Assembly: GCA_045600065.1 (NCBI GenBank)
Contig: JAZRXE010000097.1
Span: 1-47,600 of the forward strand
Direction: 5' to 3'
DNA: 47,600 nt
Source of the DNA: RGIG2707 sp045600065
Lineage (GTDB): Bacteria > Bacillota > Clostridia > Peptostreptococcales > Anaerovoracaceae
In this document: piece after piece, positions 6,542 to 13,944 of the stretch
Position numbering within the stretch: the first letter of the stretch is position 1
Layout: every line of letters begins with the position of its first letter
Made by a program: the position numbers and the translations under genes
Notes under the pieces: generated by a model
Told to the model about the DNA's origin: nothing
Databases searched by the model: none
Seen by the model: only the letters and a program-made list of their open reading frames with translations

Positions 6542-7831
6542 ATGACTTACAAAAGCAAATTGACAAGACTGACTGCCCTGCTGCTGGCAATGATGCTGGT
6601 GCTCAGCGCCTGCGGAGCCAAAAAGACAGACGATGGCGGCAGCGAAAACGCGAATACAAACTCGATACAGGTAAAGCCCCAGACCGGGGACAATCAAAGC
6701 GCCAAGCCCGATGTCCAAGGGGATGCACAGACAGGCGATACTGACGGTACAGAGGATGCGGAAGCTCAAGGCCGGAATGACCCTGACGGTACGGATGAAA
6801 ACACCGCTGCCCTGCCGTCCTTCGAGGAGCAGGCTGCTGTAATAGCAGAGCAGTACTGCGACTGGTCCGAGTTTCTGGAAGGCCATATGAACCCTGCAGC
6901 AGCCATCACCGATCTGGATCAGAACGGCCGCCTGGAACTTATCATCAGCAGCTGCGAGGGCTCGGGGCTGTTCAGCTATTCGCATTTCTTCGAGCTGGAC
7001 GAGGCTCTTAAGCTTCAGCCGCTGGATTTTCCCAGAGCCGAGGAGGGCAGCGAGCCTGATATTATCAGCGAATATCTGGAATGCTACTATTCCGGTGAGA
7101 CCGGCATATACAGCTATCTGACAGAAGACATTATGCACAACGGCTACCGCGAAAGCTATTCTATGATAGATGTTCTGAGCAAAACAGGCAGCCTGATCGA
7201 CTATTTCTGCCTGGGCAGCTCTTCACGGGTAGTAGATGCCCAGGAGACTCTGATCACAGAGTTCTACGATTTCGGCAACGAGGCCGTTACCGAGACCGAG
7301 TATTATGCTCTCGCAGACAATTATCTGGACTGCACGCAGAAATACCTGGCCCACATCAACTGGATCAGCGCCGATGATTTCGATCAGCTGGGCGTGCCCG
7401 AGGCGCTTCGCATATCTGCCGGAGGCTTCTGTCTGACCCCTTGGGAGCCTACGCCTTATCTTGACGGAAACTGGGTGCTCTACGGAAAAGACGGCGACGA
7501 GGACGGATTGTCAGCCAAGCCCTCCGCTTCCGAGCCTGCCATTATGGCGAGCCTGTACATTTATGCGGGCAATTCCATGGCGGATCTGCACTGGTACGAT
7601 CTGGAATGGGAACAGGAGGACACGGGAATGCCCATCAAGCGCATGAACGGCGCTCTGTACTCCGGCTGCGGCAACGATGCTTATTATCTGGAGATGAACA
7701 ATCCCACTGATTATATGGGCTATTACCTGGTGGTTCTGGATGAAAACACCCTGCGCTTTGTAGTCTACGACTGGGACAGCTACGACGAACACGGCCCGCT
7801 GGTCACTGATGTGATCTTCTGCAGAGAATAA
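6542..7831 (+). CDS. secreted lipoprotein of unknown function
   Basis: The N-terminus is a lipoprotein signal: positive residues, a hydrophobic run (ALLLAMMLVL) and the lipobox LSAC, with Cys at about residue 24 as the lipidated residue. A low-complexity linker rich in Asp, Gly, Thr and Asn follows to about residue 95. The folded part starts at EQAAVIAEQYCDW and contains AAITDLDQNGRLELI near residue 120, a D-x-D-x-N-G calcium-loop-like motif common in lipoproteins of gut Clostridia. The rest is acidic and aromatic-rich. GGAGG precedes the start by 6 bases. I do not recognise a specific function; extracellular sensing or binding is only a guess. The terminator downstream works better for the opposite strand. 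Confidence 0.85.
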   Translation: MTYKSKLTRLTALLLAMMLVLSACGAKKTDDGGSENANTNSIQVKPQTGDNQSAKPDVQGDAQTGDTDGTEDAEAQGRNDPDGTDENTAALPSFEEQAAVIAEQYCDWSEFLEGHMNPAAAITDLDQNGRLELIISSCEGSGLFSYSHFFELDEALKLQPLDFPRAEEGSEPDIISEYLECYYSGETGIYSYLTEDIMHNGYRESYSMIDVLSKTGSLIDYFCLGSSSRVVDAQETLITEFYDFGNEAVTETEYYALADNYLDCTQKYLAHINWISADDFDQLGVPEALRISAGGFCLTPWEPTPYLDGNWVLYGKDGDEDGLSAKPSASEPAIMASLYIYAGNSMADLHWYDLEWEQEDTGMPIKRMNGALYSGCGNDAYYLEMNNPTDYMGYYLVVLDENTLRFVVYDWDSYDEHGPLVTDVIFCRE

Positions 7832-7850
7832 CAGCAGGCAGAATATAGGC

Positions 7851-7894
7851 AAAAAAGAGGAGGCAGTCGGACTGACATCAGTCTGACTGCCTCC
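7851..7894 (-). terminator. strong terminator ending the metal/redox operon
   Basis: GGAGGCAGTCGGACTG (7859-7874) pairs almost perfectly with CAGTCTGACTGCCTCC (7879-7894). On the minus strand the stem is followed by a CTTTTTT tract. It may also stop plus-strand read-through from the lipoprotein gene. Confidence 0.85.
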
Positions 7895-7922
7895 CCGGCT
7901 TTACAGGAGCGTCCGTCTTGCC

Positions 7923-8429
7923 TTAAAGGCTCGCTCCGAAAGCTTCTGCTTCCCTGAGATTTTCCCCGGAAAGCTGCTCATAGCCCGTGAAGATCTTTAT
8001 GCCGATTTCCTCGCCGCCCAGATAGCTTACGGTGTTTCTGAAGCTGTAAACGGCGGCATCGTGAACTCCGCTGACAGCGCCCGAGCTTAATATCAGCCCG
8101 AACTTGGATGCCTTGGGCTTTTCTGCGTAGATGCGGCTCACCGCAGTCATCAGCTGGGGCGTCAGGTTCCAGAAATAAATGGGGCTGACCCAGATCAAGG
8201 CGTCTGCCTGTCTGAGGGCGTCGCGGATCTGAACAAAATCGTCCTTCCGGACGCACTCGCCGCCTCTTTTGCAGGCGTTACAGCCCAGACAGGGGCCTAT
8301 ATTCATCTCTGACACTCTGAATAATTCCACCTGATGACCGGCGCCTTCTGCGCCTTTTTTGAATGCTTCGGCAAAATGTGCGCTGTTGCCCTGGGGACGG
8401 GGGCTTCCGTTGAGGATTACTACTTTCAT
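7923..8429 (-). CDS. flavodoxin-fold NAD(P)H-dependent reductase, iron-sulfur flavoprotein-like
   Basis: A 168-residue flavodoxin-fold protein. The N-terminal VILNGSPRPQGNSAHF is the FMN-phosphate-binding loop of the NADPH-dependent FMN reductase family. CLGCNACKRGGEC at about residues 48-60 is the compact cysteine motif of clostridial and archaeal iron-sulfur flavoproteins, which bind a [4Fe-4S] cluster next to FMN. WVSPIYFWNLTPQL is the second FMN loop. It is the last gene of the operon running from 11243, 100 bp after the permease and with its own AAAGGAGT ribosome site. Context suggests electron transfer or detoxification tied to the metal or metalloid handled by the upstream genes. Confidence 0.85.
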   Translation of the reverse strand: MKVVILNGSPRPQGNSAHFAEAFKKGAEGAGHQVELFRVSEMNIGPCLGCNACKRGGECVRKDDFVQIRDALRQADALIWVSPIYFWNLTPQLMTAVSRIYAEKPKASKFGLILSSGAVSGVHDAAVYSFRNTVSYLGGEEIGIKIFTGYEQLSGENLREAEAFGASL

Positions 8430-8529
8430 TTTGACTCCTTTCGATCGGGCTGCAGGTCTGAGCCCGGTTCCTCCGGTTTATTGTTTCAGTTATTATCGAT
8501 ACGGCTTTAGTCTGCTGCCCCGCGCCCGG

Positions 8530-9582
8530 CTACATTATCAGGCCCTGAAGCATGTTGAACACATATCCTGCCGCAATGATGCCCACGGTGCAAATGGCCG
8601 TAAAGCTTATAAGCAGGCGTTTTTTTATAACCTTTCCCAGCATCACCAGAGAAGGCAAGCTCAGTGTGGTGACTGCCATCATAAAGCTGAGCACCACGCC
8701 CAGGGCTGCACCCTTGGCAAGCAGAGCCTCGGCTATGGGCACGGTTCCGAAAATATCCGCGTACATGGGTATGCCGCAAAGCACCGCCAGAATTACTCCC
8801 AGCGGGCTGCCGCTTCCGAGCAGGCTAAGGACCAGAGACTGGGGAATGCAGTTGTGAATCAGCGAGCCCAGCGCCACACCGGCAAGCATGTAAGGAAATA
8901 CCCTTCTGAAGGTGGACTCGACCTGATCCCGGGCATATTCAATTCGTTCGGATGCGCTCAACTGTGGGTATTCCGCGGCCTTGCCGTCCCGAGACTGAGA
9001 ATCACCCGCATCGGGGCCGTCACTGCCGGACTGTGAAACGATACCCGCAGCCCTTATAAAATCCTCGACCTGATCCTCCATATCCAGGGCTCCTATCAGG
9101 CTGCCTCCGGCTACGGCGATAACGAGTCCGAATACCACATATACAGCTGCGATCTTCCAGCCGAAAATGCCGGTAAGAAGCATCAGACTGCCCAGATCCA
9201 CCATGGGCGAGGATATAAGAAAGCTGAAGGACGTGCTCAGGGGCAGTCCTGCCGCCGTAAACCCCATAAAAATAGGTATGGAAGAGCAGGAACAGAAGGG
9301 AGTCAGAGTACCCAGCAGGGCCGCTGTCACCGAGGCCTTTATGCCTTTTCGGCTTCCCAGTATGCTCCTGCTCCGCTCCGGCGGGAAATAGCTCTGTATG
9401 TAAGAGATGCCGAAGATCAGCACCCCGAGCAGTATGCTTATTTTTATCACATCGTAAACAAAGAAGCTCAGGCTGCCCCCAAGCCCCGCGGAGGTGTCCA
9501 TTCCGGCGGAGCTGAAGGCGCCGTAGACCAGGCGCTTTAGCCAGGCCATGCCCAGCACTTCGTTTTGTATAAAGGACCACAT
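8530..9582 (-). CDS. UPF0718/ArsP-like membrane permease
   Basis: A 350-residue permease of the UPF0718 (YraQ) group, related to ArsP exporters of trivalent organoarsenicals. Two blocks of hydrophobic helices flank a hydrophilic cytosolic loop (about residues 175-220). The signature GTLTPFCSCSSIPIF near residue 95 carries the Cys-Ser-Cys typical of the family, and the second half has the matching GIPMYADIFGT stretch. The start at 9582 has GGAG in front, inside the end of the arsR gene. Standing next to an ArsR repressor and a thioredoxin-like protein is a recurrent arrangement for this family in anaerobes. The substrate is not shown by the sequence; a thiophilic metal or metalloid is the likely class. 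Confidence 0.87.
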   Translation of the reverse strand: MWSFIQNEVLGMAWLKRLVYGAFSSAGMDTSAGLGGSLSFFVYDVIKISILLGVLIFGISYIQSYFPPERSRSILGSRKGIKASVTAALLGTLTPFCSCSSIPIFMGFTAAGLPLSTSFSFLISSPMVDLGSLMLLTGIFGWKIAAVYVVFGLVIAVAGGSLIGALDMEDQVEDFIRAAGIVSQSGSDGPDAGDSQSRDGKAAEYPQLSASERIEYARDQVESTFRRVFPYMLAGVALGSLIHNCIPQSLVLSLLGSGSPLGVILAVLCGIPMYADIFGTVPIAEALLAKGAALGVVLSFMMAVTTLSLPSLVMLGKVIKKRLLISFTAICTVGIIAAGYVFNMLQGLIM

Positions 9583-9591
9583 AGGCAGCTC

Positions 9592-9990
9592 CTATCTCAA
9601 AAATGCCTCTATGCCCGAGCTGAAGCCGAAAGCGCCGTCTCCGTCATCTTTTTCCGACTTAGAGCACTTGCAGGCAAGGGTTATGCAGCTGCAGTCCAGT
9701 CCCTCGGTCTGTCTGAGGGCGCTGAGATAAAGCCTTGCGGCTGTCAGTCCGGCGTCGGACAGGCAGTAGTAGGCCCATTTGCCCTCTCTGCGGCAGTTTA
9801 CAAGGCCGGCGTCGGACAGTATCTTCATGTGGTGAGACAGAGTAGGCTGCGAAATATGAAGATCCTCCAGAAGCACGCAGGCGCATTTTTCCTCGGCACC
9901 AAGCATGCCCAGTATGTCCAGGCGGTTTTCGTCACCCAGGGCCTTGAACAGCCCTGCCATTTTTCTGTTGTCGAAATTGTCTGTCATCAT
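9592..9990 (-). CDS. ArsR/SmtB-family metal-responsive repressor
   Basis: A 132-residue winged-helix repressor. LFKALGDENRLDILGML is the family N-terminal helix and ISQPTLSHHMKILSDAGLV the recognition helix. A Cys pair before the recognition helix (EKCAC) matches the ELCVCDL-like metal-binding position of ArsR/CadC proteins. A Cys-rich tail (LDCSCITLACKC) gives further thiol ligands. It should bind the operator near 11380-11415 and leave it when a thiophilic ion binds. The start lies immediately after the thioredoxin-like gene (stop at 9992), so the two are probably translationally coupled. Confidence 0.93.
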   Translation of the reverse strand: MMTDNFDNRKMAGLFKALGDENRLDILGMLGAEEKCACVLLEDLHISQPTLSHHMKILSDAGLVNCRREGKWAYYCLSDAGLTAARLYLSALRQTEGLDCSCITLACKCSKSEKDDGDGAFGFSSGIEAFLR

Positions 9991-9991
9991 T

Positions 9992-10231
9992 TTACTTCAC
10001 TTTCCCGAGTGCTTTGACTATCTCGGATACTGAGGCGACCCTGCCGCTCATCAGCAGCCTGCCGTCTGCCATAAGTCCCGGCGCGGCCAGCACGCCAAGC
10101 TTAACGATCTCCACAAGATCCTCGATCTTTTCCGGCTCGCCTTCTATGCCCAGCTGTTTCATGGCTTCCAGGGTATTCTGATACATGCGGGTGCAGTTAT
10201 CGCAGCCCATTCCTATTACTTTGATATTCAT
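9992..10231 (-). CDS. small thioredoxin-fold protein, redox-active disulfide protein 2 type
   Basis: A 79-residue protein of the thioredoxin_3 group: MNIKVIGMGCDNC carries the CxxC active site at residues 10-13, and AAPGLMADGRLLMSG contains the cis-proline (APG) and the following beta strands. The frame is open further upstream, but the start at 10231 is chosen because GAGGT precedes it and the family starts right before this strand. Members commonly accompany UPF0718 permeases and ArsR regulators. It probably exchanges thiols with the permease or its metal(loid) cargo, or reduces it. Confidence 0.88.
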   Translation of the reverse strand: MNIKVIGMGCDNCTRMYQNTLEAMKQLGIEGEPEKIEDLVEIVKLGVLAAPGLMADGRLLMSGRVASVSEIVKALGKVK

Positions 10232-10304
10232 ATCTACCTCGATGATTGCTTTTCCGGCGGTTCTGCAGCCGGTGTCAGCAGCTTGCTGTTTTGCTCTGAG
10301 CCTG

Positions 10305-11243
10305 CTAATTATGCAGCTCCACCGGCAGCCCGACATGCTCCTTCCACGCGCTGTCTATGGTGCGCAGCAGCTTGATGCTCACCCTGCTGATAAATACCAG
10401 AACGGTCTTTTCCTTTGCAGGACAAGGCTTTCGGTCTATTCGATCCGTCACCACGTCCACCTGGCTCCAGACTCCGTCGCTCAGACAGAAGCCCTTGATT
10501 CGGTAGCATTCGGGAAGCACAGCCTTAAGGAAGCTTTCCAGCTTGTCCCAGGGGATGTCGGAATCTGTGCTGATAGAGAAGGTCTTGGGCCTGGTGCTGG
10601 CGTTGATGGTCGTCTCCTGACTGGGTGCCCATCCGTAGCCGCTCAGATCCTGCTCCATAAGGCTTTCGTCCAGGACGCCGCCTACGGTTTCCACTATGAG
10701 GCATTCGGAGTTGAGCTTTTTTATCTCCGCCCGGACCTCGTCGAGGCGCTGTCTGTCCACCAGATCGCACTTGTTGACCAGTGCGATATTGCAATGTATG
10801 ATCTGTCTTGCCACAGCTTCCAGATCCGCTGCCTCCTTTAGGAAGGATACCGGATCCACCAGGCATATGGTGCCGCAAAGCTCGTAGCGCTGCTCGCCCA
10901 TGAGCACTGCCGCCGCTTCCATAACGTCGAACAGGTTGGACGGATCAGCCAGACCGGAGCTCTCCACGAACACGGCCTCCAGACCGTGCCTGCTCATCTC
11001 CGCCAGAGCCTGGACAAAGTTCAGCTGAAGGCAGGTGCAGAATATGGATCCGTTGCTCAGATCCACCATCTCGAAATCTCCGCCGCCCAGGATCTGACCG
11101 TCTATGGAGATTTTGCCGAATTCGTTTTGTATGACGCCTATCTTTTTGCCCTGCCTGTTTTGCAGCAGCTTCTGCAGCGTGGTGGTTTTACCGGCTCCGA
11201 GAAAGCCCGTGAGTATGTACAGCTTGATTTTTTCTTCGTTCAT
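10305..11243 (-). CDS. COG0523-family (CobW-like) GTPase, putative metallochaperone
   Basis: First gene of the operon. G3E-family P-loop GTPases of the COG0523 group deliver metals, often zinc, cobalt or iron, to target proteins. Visible motifs are Walker A GFLGAGKTTT (about residues 13-22), ESSGLADP as the Walker B/switch region and NKCDLVD as the guanine-specificity NKxD. The canonical CxCC metal site is altered: here GSIFCTCLQ keeps only a C-x-C. A CobW C-terminal-like region follows from about residue 220 but is short. The ribosome site is AGAGGAAATCATG. Being led by this gene but carrying its own ArsR suggests the operon handles one metal or metalloid through a chaperone, a thiol protein, an exporter and a reductase. 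Confidence 0.87.
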   Translation of the reverse strand: MNEEKIKLYILTGFLGAGKTTTLQKLLQNRQGKKIGVIQNEFGKISIDGQILGGGDFEMVDLSNGSIFCTCLQLNFVQALAEMSRHGLEAVFVESSGLADPSNLFDVMEAAAVLMGEQRYELCGTICLVDPVSFLKEAADLEAVARQIIHCNIALVNKCDLVDRQRLDEVRAEIKKLNSECLIVETVGGVLDESLMEQDLSGYGWAPSQETTINASTRPKTFSISTDSDIPWDKLESFLKAVLPECYRIKGFCLSDGVWSQVDVVTDRIDRKPCPAKEKTVLVFISRVSIKLLRTIDSAWKEHVGLPVELHN

Positions 11244-11295
11244 GATTTCCTCTTTTTACTGTGAACCCCTTTGCCCTTTATGGTCGGCGATCTTT

Positions 11296-11363
11296 ATTTG
11301 CCTGCCTGCGGAAGCCCGACGACTCCCGGAAGGACATCTGCCGGCTCCGGGCTGAGGGCAAAT
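11296..11363 (-). ncRNA. structured 5' leader of the COG0523 operon, candidate regulatory RNA
   Basis: The transcript predicted from the promoter at 11377-11404 would start near 11370. Within it three helices nest: ATTTGCC (11357-11363) with GGCAAAT (11296-11302), AGCCCG (11348-11353) with CGGGCT (11313-11318), and CCGG (11341-11344) with CCGG (11326-11329). The outer arms lie within a few bases of the predicted 5' end. I do not recognise it as a known riboswitch class. Confidence 0.35.
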
Positions 11364-11376
11364 CCTTTACAGCTTC

Positions 11377-11404
11377 ATTATATTGATTCATTCAAATATG
11401 TCAA
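11377..11404 (-). promoter_or_regulatory. near-consensus promoter of the metal/redox operon
   Basis: Minus-strand -35 TTGACA (11399-11404), 16-bp spacer and -10 TATAAT (11377-11382). Confidence 0.85.
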
Positions 11405-11440
11405 TATATCAATATGTTGTAAAAATAAATCGGTCGATTT
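11380..11440. promoter_or_regulatory. operator-like inverted repeats over the COG0523 promoter
   Basis: ATATTGAT (11380-11387) and ATCAATAT (11408-11415) are perfect 8-bp arms around a 20-bp spacer that contains the -35 box. A second palindrome, AAATCG-GT-CGATTT, lies at 11427-11440, 23 bp upstream of the -35 box. The first is the most likely site for the operon's own ArsR protein; the assignment is inferred from position. Confidence 0.6.
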
Positions 11441-11453
11441 ACGGCAGGGCTAA

Positions 11454-11609
11454 ATGCCATACAAAAGATTTCTAATGCTCTTGTTCATAGTTTTTCGGCT
11501 GCCGGTGATTTTCAACTACGCGCATGTTCTATTACATCTGTCTGCATCGTTCTTTCTTGACCGCGTATATTGGCAATATAAAACCGGGGCCTTAGGATCA
11601 TATCCGTAA
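11454..11609 (+). CDS. possible small hydrophobic protein
   Basis: A 51-residue open frame starting ATG with AGGG 6 bases upstream. The N-terminal 35 residues are mostly hydrophobic (KRFLMLLFIVFRLPVIF, then HVLLHLSASFFL), as in a small membrane protein. It lies divergent to the COG0523 operon. Its last codons overlap the minus-strand terminator of the exonuclease gene, and no clear promoter is visible, so it may be chance. Confidence 0.2.
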   Translation: MPYKRFLMLLFIVFRLPVIFNYAHVLLHLSASFFLDRVYWQYKTGALGSYP

Positions 11610-11619
11610 GCCTCGGTTT
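11581..11619 (-). terminator. terminator of the ABC exporter/exonuclease operon
   Basis: AAACCGGGGCCTTA pairs imperfectly with TAAGCCTCGGTTT. On the minus strand the stem runs into TTTTATATTG. It lies 55 bp after the exonuclease stop. Confidence 0.7.
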
Positions 11620-11673
11620 GTCAGACTTCAGACGTGCAGCCCGGGGTAAGACCACGGAATACCGCTGCAGGCG

Positions 11674-12255
11674 CTATTTCTCCGGATTGCAGCTGCAGAG
11701 AAAGTATTCGTCCTTCAGACAGGCTGCCATGTCCAGATGGCGCAGCACGGCAATGGTGCTGTACACATCCGCCAGGGCATTATGAGCGCCGTCGGGTTTT
11801 TCGTTGTAATGATAAAGAGCATAGTTCAAAGGCCACTGGCGATCCTCCTGCATCTCCTGATCGTCGAACATCAGCTGCCCGTCGTAGGTGGGCGGCAGCC
11901 AGGATGTATCCAGGCCGGATTTTTCCAGATTGCATTTGAGCATCAGAATGTCATCGGGGCCCCAGGTGACAAAGACGGGATCAGCTCCGCACCAGGCTCT
12001 GAATTCCCCGGCGGCCTGAACAAAGGATTTGCCGCCTTCCAGATCCTTATCGGTAATCAGGGTCAGCTCCTTGACCCACTTGTTCATGCGGGTGTAGTAA
12101 ACGGGTTTTATCAGCTGATTGTAGCTGTCCAGGGCGTTCATAAGCTCGTCTGTTCTGACTGCGCCTATCTGTATTATCTCCCCCGGAAGGCCGGACACCT
12201 GGGTGCGGCCGTTAAAGGGCTGGTTCCATTCGAGGTCAAGTATGATAATGTTCAT
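11674..12255 (-). CDS. DEDDh-type 3'-5' exonuclease
   Basis: A 193-residue exonuclease of the RNase T/DnaQ superfamily (KapD/Eri1-like). The metal ligands are visible: LDLEWN gives the first Asp and Glu (about residues 7-9), WGPDD the third acidic residue, and HNALADV near residue 155 the catalytic His with the final Asp. The start at 12255 (MNIIILDLEWN) is chosen over the upstream ATG because AAAGGA precedes it and strand 1 of the fold begins there. It lies 84 bp downstream of the 534-residue gene on the same strand with no terminator between them, so it is probably the last gene of that operon. The substrate (RNA or DNA) is not decided by sequence. Confidence 0.88.
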   Translation of the reverse strand: MNIIILDLEWNQPFNGRTQVSGLPGEIIQIGAVRTDELMNALDSYNQLIKPVYYTRMNKWVKELTLITDKDLEGGKSFVQAAGEFRAWCGADPVFVTWGPDDILMLKCNLEKSGLDTSWLPPTYDGQLMFDDQEMQEDRQWPLNYALYHYNEKPDGAHNALADVYSTIAVLRHLDMAACLKDEYFLCSCNPEK

Positions 12256-12339
12256 TTTGTCCTTTCGGGCAGACATGCTGCCGGGCTTGGGTTTACAGAT
12301 CCGAAGGACAGGCGGCTGGCAGGCGAAAGGCTTTCGGCT

Positions 12340-13944
12340 TTATTTCCAGATGGGCACCACGGGTCTGCTGCCGAAGGGCCGCACTGTATTGCCCTCCGTC
12401 CAGCCCCAGTCCTCGGAGTGGCTGGCTTCGTCCAGGCTGCTGTCGTAAGAGCAGTAGTATTCCAGACCGTCCGCGCTGTATATCGCGGCATCAAATCCGC
12501 AGACATGGCCGCGCGAAAGCTCATAGTATGCGTATCCCATGCTGCAGGGCGCGCAGACGGCCAGCCTGCCATCGCGAAGATCGAACTGACAGAGATCGTT
12601 TTCCATCAGATAGATCTGACGCTCGGGCGCTGTGTCTTCGTATTTATAGTCAATGACAATACTGTACAGCCCTCCCGCGTCTTTTGCAAGCACACAAAAG
12701 CCGCTTCCGTCAAATCTTATAAGCTGAAAATCATCCCCGCGTATTACCGTGCTCCACATTTCTCCGGGACTGTATTCGCGCAGATCCAGGGTCTGCACAA
12801 GCTCCGCGCTTTGGACATCTATAACGTCGATCATGTACCGGCCTTCAGAAGCATAATGCAGCAGGATATGTCTGCCGTCAGGACTCAGATGAAGATCCAG
12901 CACCCGTATGTTCTCGTTCAGCGGGCAGAACATGCGCAGTCCGTTCTCGAACACGTCGTAGCCGCTGTAATGATCATACCGGTAGTAATCATCCTGATCC
13001 ACATAGCCGTAGGGAAGCAGATAAATGCCGTAGCCGCCGGGGATCAGAGAGGTATCCAGCAGCCTGCCCTGCACGGTGTGGGGGTCGAAGGTAAAATAGC
13101 AGCATCCATCCGCCGCATCGCTGAAGCTTGTCAGATATGCCTCGTCAAAATCGTCCGTATCTTCAGGCAAAGACTGAAGATATTCCATGGAGCGCTGATC
13201 GTAAGCTGCCCACTGGGAATCCTCCGTCCCGGAGCCGGCATGCTGATAATAGCTGTACATAATCTCGGAGTAAGCCGAAGTGGTGCCCACTGAGTAAAAA
13301 CCCTCGCTGTAGGATCTTTCCAGCTCCAGGAACACATATTCGTTTTCGGGCACGGGAATTCGCAGAAAATCCTGCAAGGCCTTTATGGCGCAGTATTCCG
13401 GCTCGTTTGTGATCTCTTCGTCCTTGCGGTATTCCAGCTCCGCAGAGTCGGAATAATAGTTAAGCCCGGGCAGACGGATGAATATGCTCATGGGATAGTA
13501 GTCATAATAATCCTTTAGCGCCACGGTCTTTACCGATCTGCCCCCCGGGCCTGCAGCCTGATACATCTCATCGATGGCCTTGTGCAGACCGAAGCGGTTA
13601 CGCCCAACCTCGTCATAATTACGTACAGACAGGTCCTTGTATATACTCACGCCGTATTCAATGTCCCGGGGATCATCATGGATAGCCCTGTAAGACAGAC
13701 TGAGTCTGGTTTCCCCCTTGGGATGCTGATCTGCGGGGCAGATCTGACTTTTCCAGAGCAACCTGTAGTCGAAATGCTCGGAAAGACTGATCATAAGGCC
13801 CTCCGCCGCACTGCGGTCTCCGTATTCCTCAAGCAGGGTGTATTCCACTGCCTCCTTATCCTTCAGTATGCTGCCGAATATCCTGAAGCCTGCGATGCTC
13901 AGACCCATAAGCAAGGCCAGGCTCAGCCCGAGAGCCCTACGCAT
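12340..13944 (-). CDS. membrane-anchored protein of unknown function in an ABC exporter operon
   Basis: A 534-residue protein with an N-terminal signal anchor (residues 1-25, MRRALGLSLALLMGLSIAGF) and a large extracytoplasmic part. The region from about 325 has short repeated beta-strand units (LDLHLSPDGRHILLHY, FQLIRFDGSGFCVLAKD, QFDLRDGRLAVCAP) that look like a beta propeller. The protein is rich in Tyr and Asp. Its start codon overlaps the end of the ATPase gene by 8 bp, with GGAGGAG inside that gene, so the two are translationally coupled. In the comparable B. subtilis ytr operon the ABC genes are also joined by an accessory protein. I do not recognise the family; a sensor or adaptor for the exporter is the best guess. 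Confidence 0.8.
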   Translation of the reverse strand: MRRALGLSLALLMGLSIAGFRIFGSILKDKEAVEYTLLEEYGDRSAAEGLMISLSEHFDYRLLWKSQICPADQHPKGETRLSLSYRAIHDDPRDIEYGVSIYKDLSVRNYDEVGRNRFGLHKAIDEMYQAAGPGGRSVKTVALKDYYDYYPMSIFIRLPGLNYYSDSAELEYRKDEEITNEPEYCAIKALQDFLRIPVPENEYVFLELERSYSEGFYSVGTTSAYSEIMYSYYQHAGSGTEDSQWAAYDQRSMEYLQSLPEDTDDFDEAYLTSFSDAADGCCYFTFDPHTVQGRLLDTSLIPGGYGIYLLPYGYVDQDDYYRYDHYSGYDVFENGLRMFCPLNENIRVLDLHLSPDGRHILLHYASEGRYMIDVIDVQSAELVQTLDLREYSPGEMWSTVIRGDDFQLIRFDGSGFCVLAKDAGGLYSIVIDYKYEDTAPERQIYLMENDLCQFDLRDGRLAVCAPCSMGYAYYELSRGHVCGFDAAIYSADGLEYYCSYDSSLDEASHSEDWGWTEGNTVRPFGSRPVVPIWK

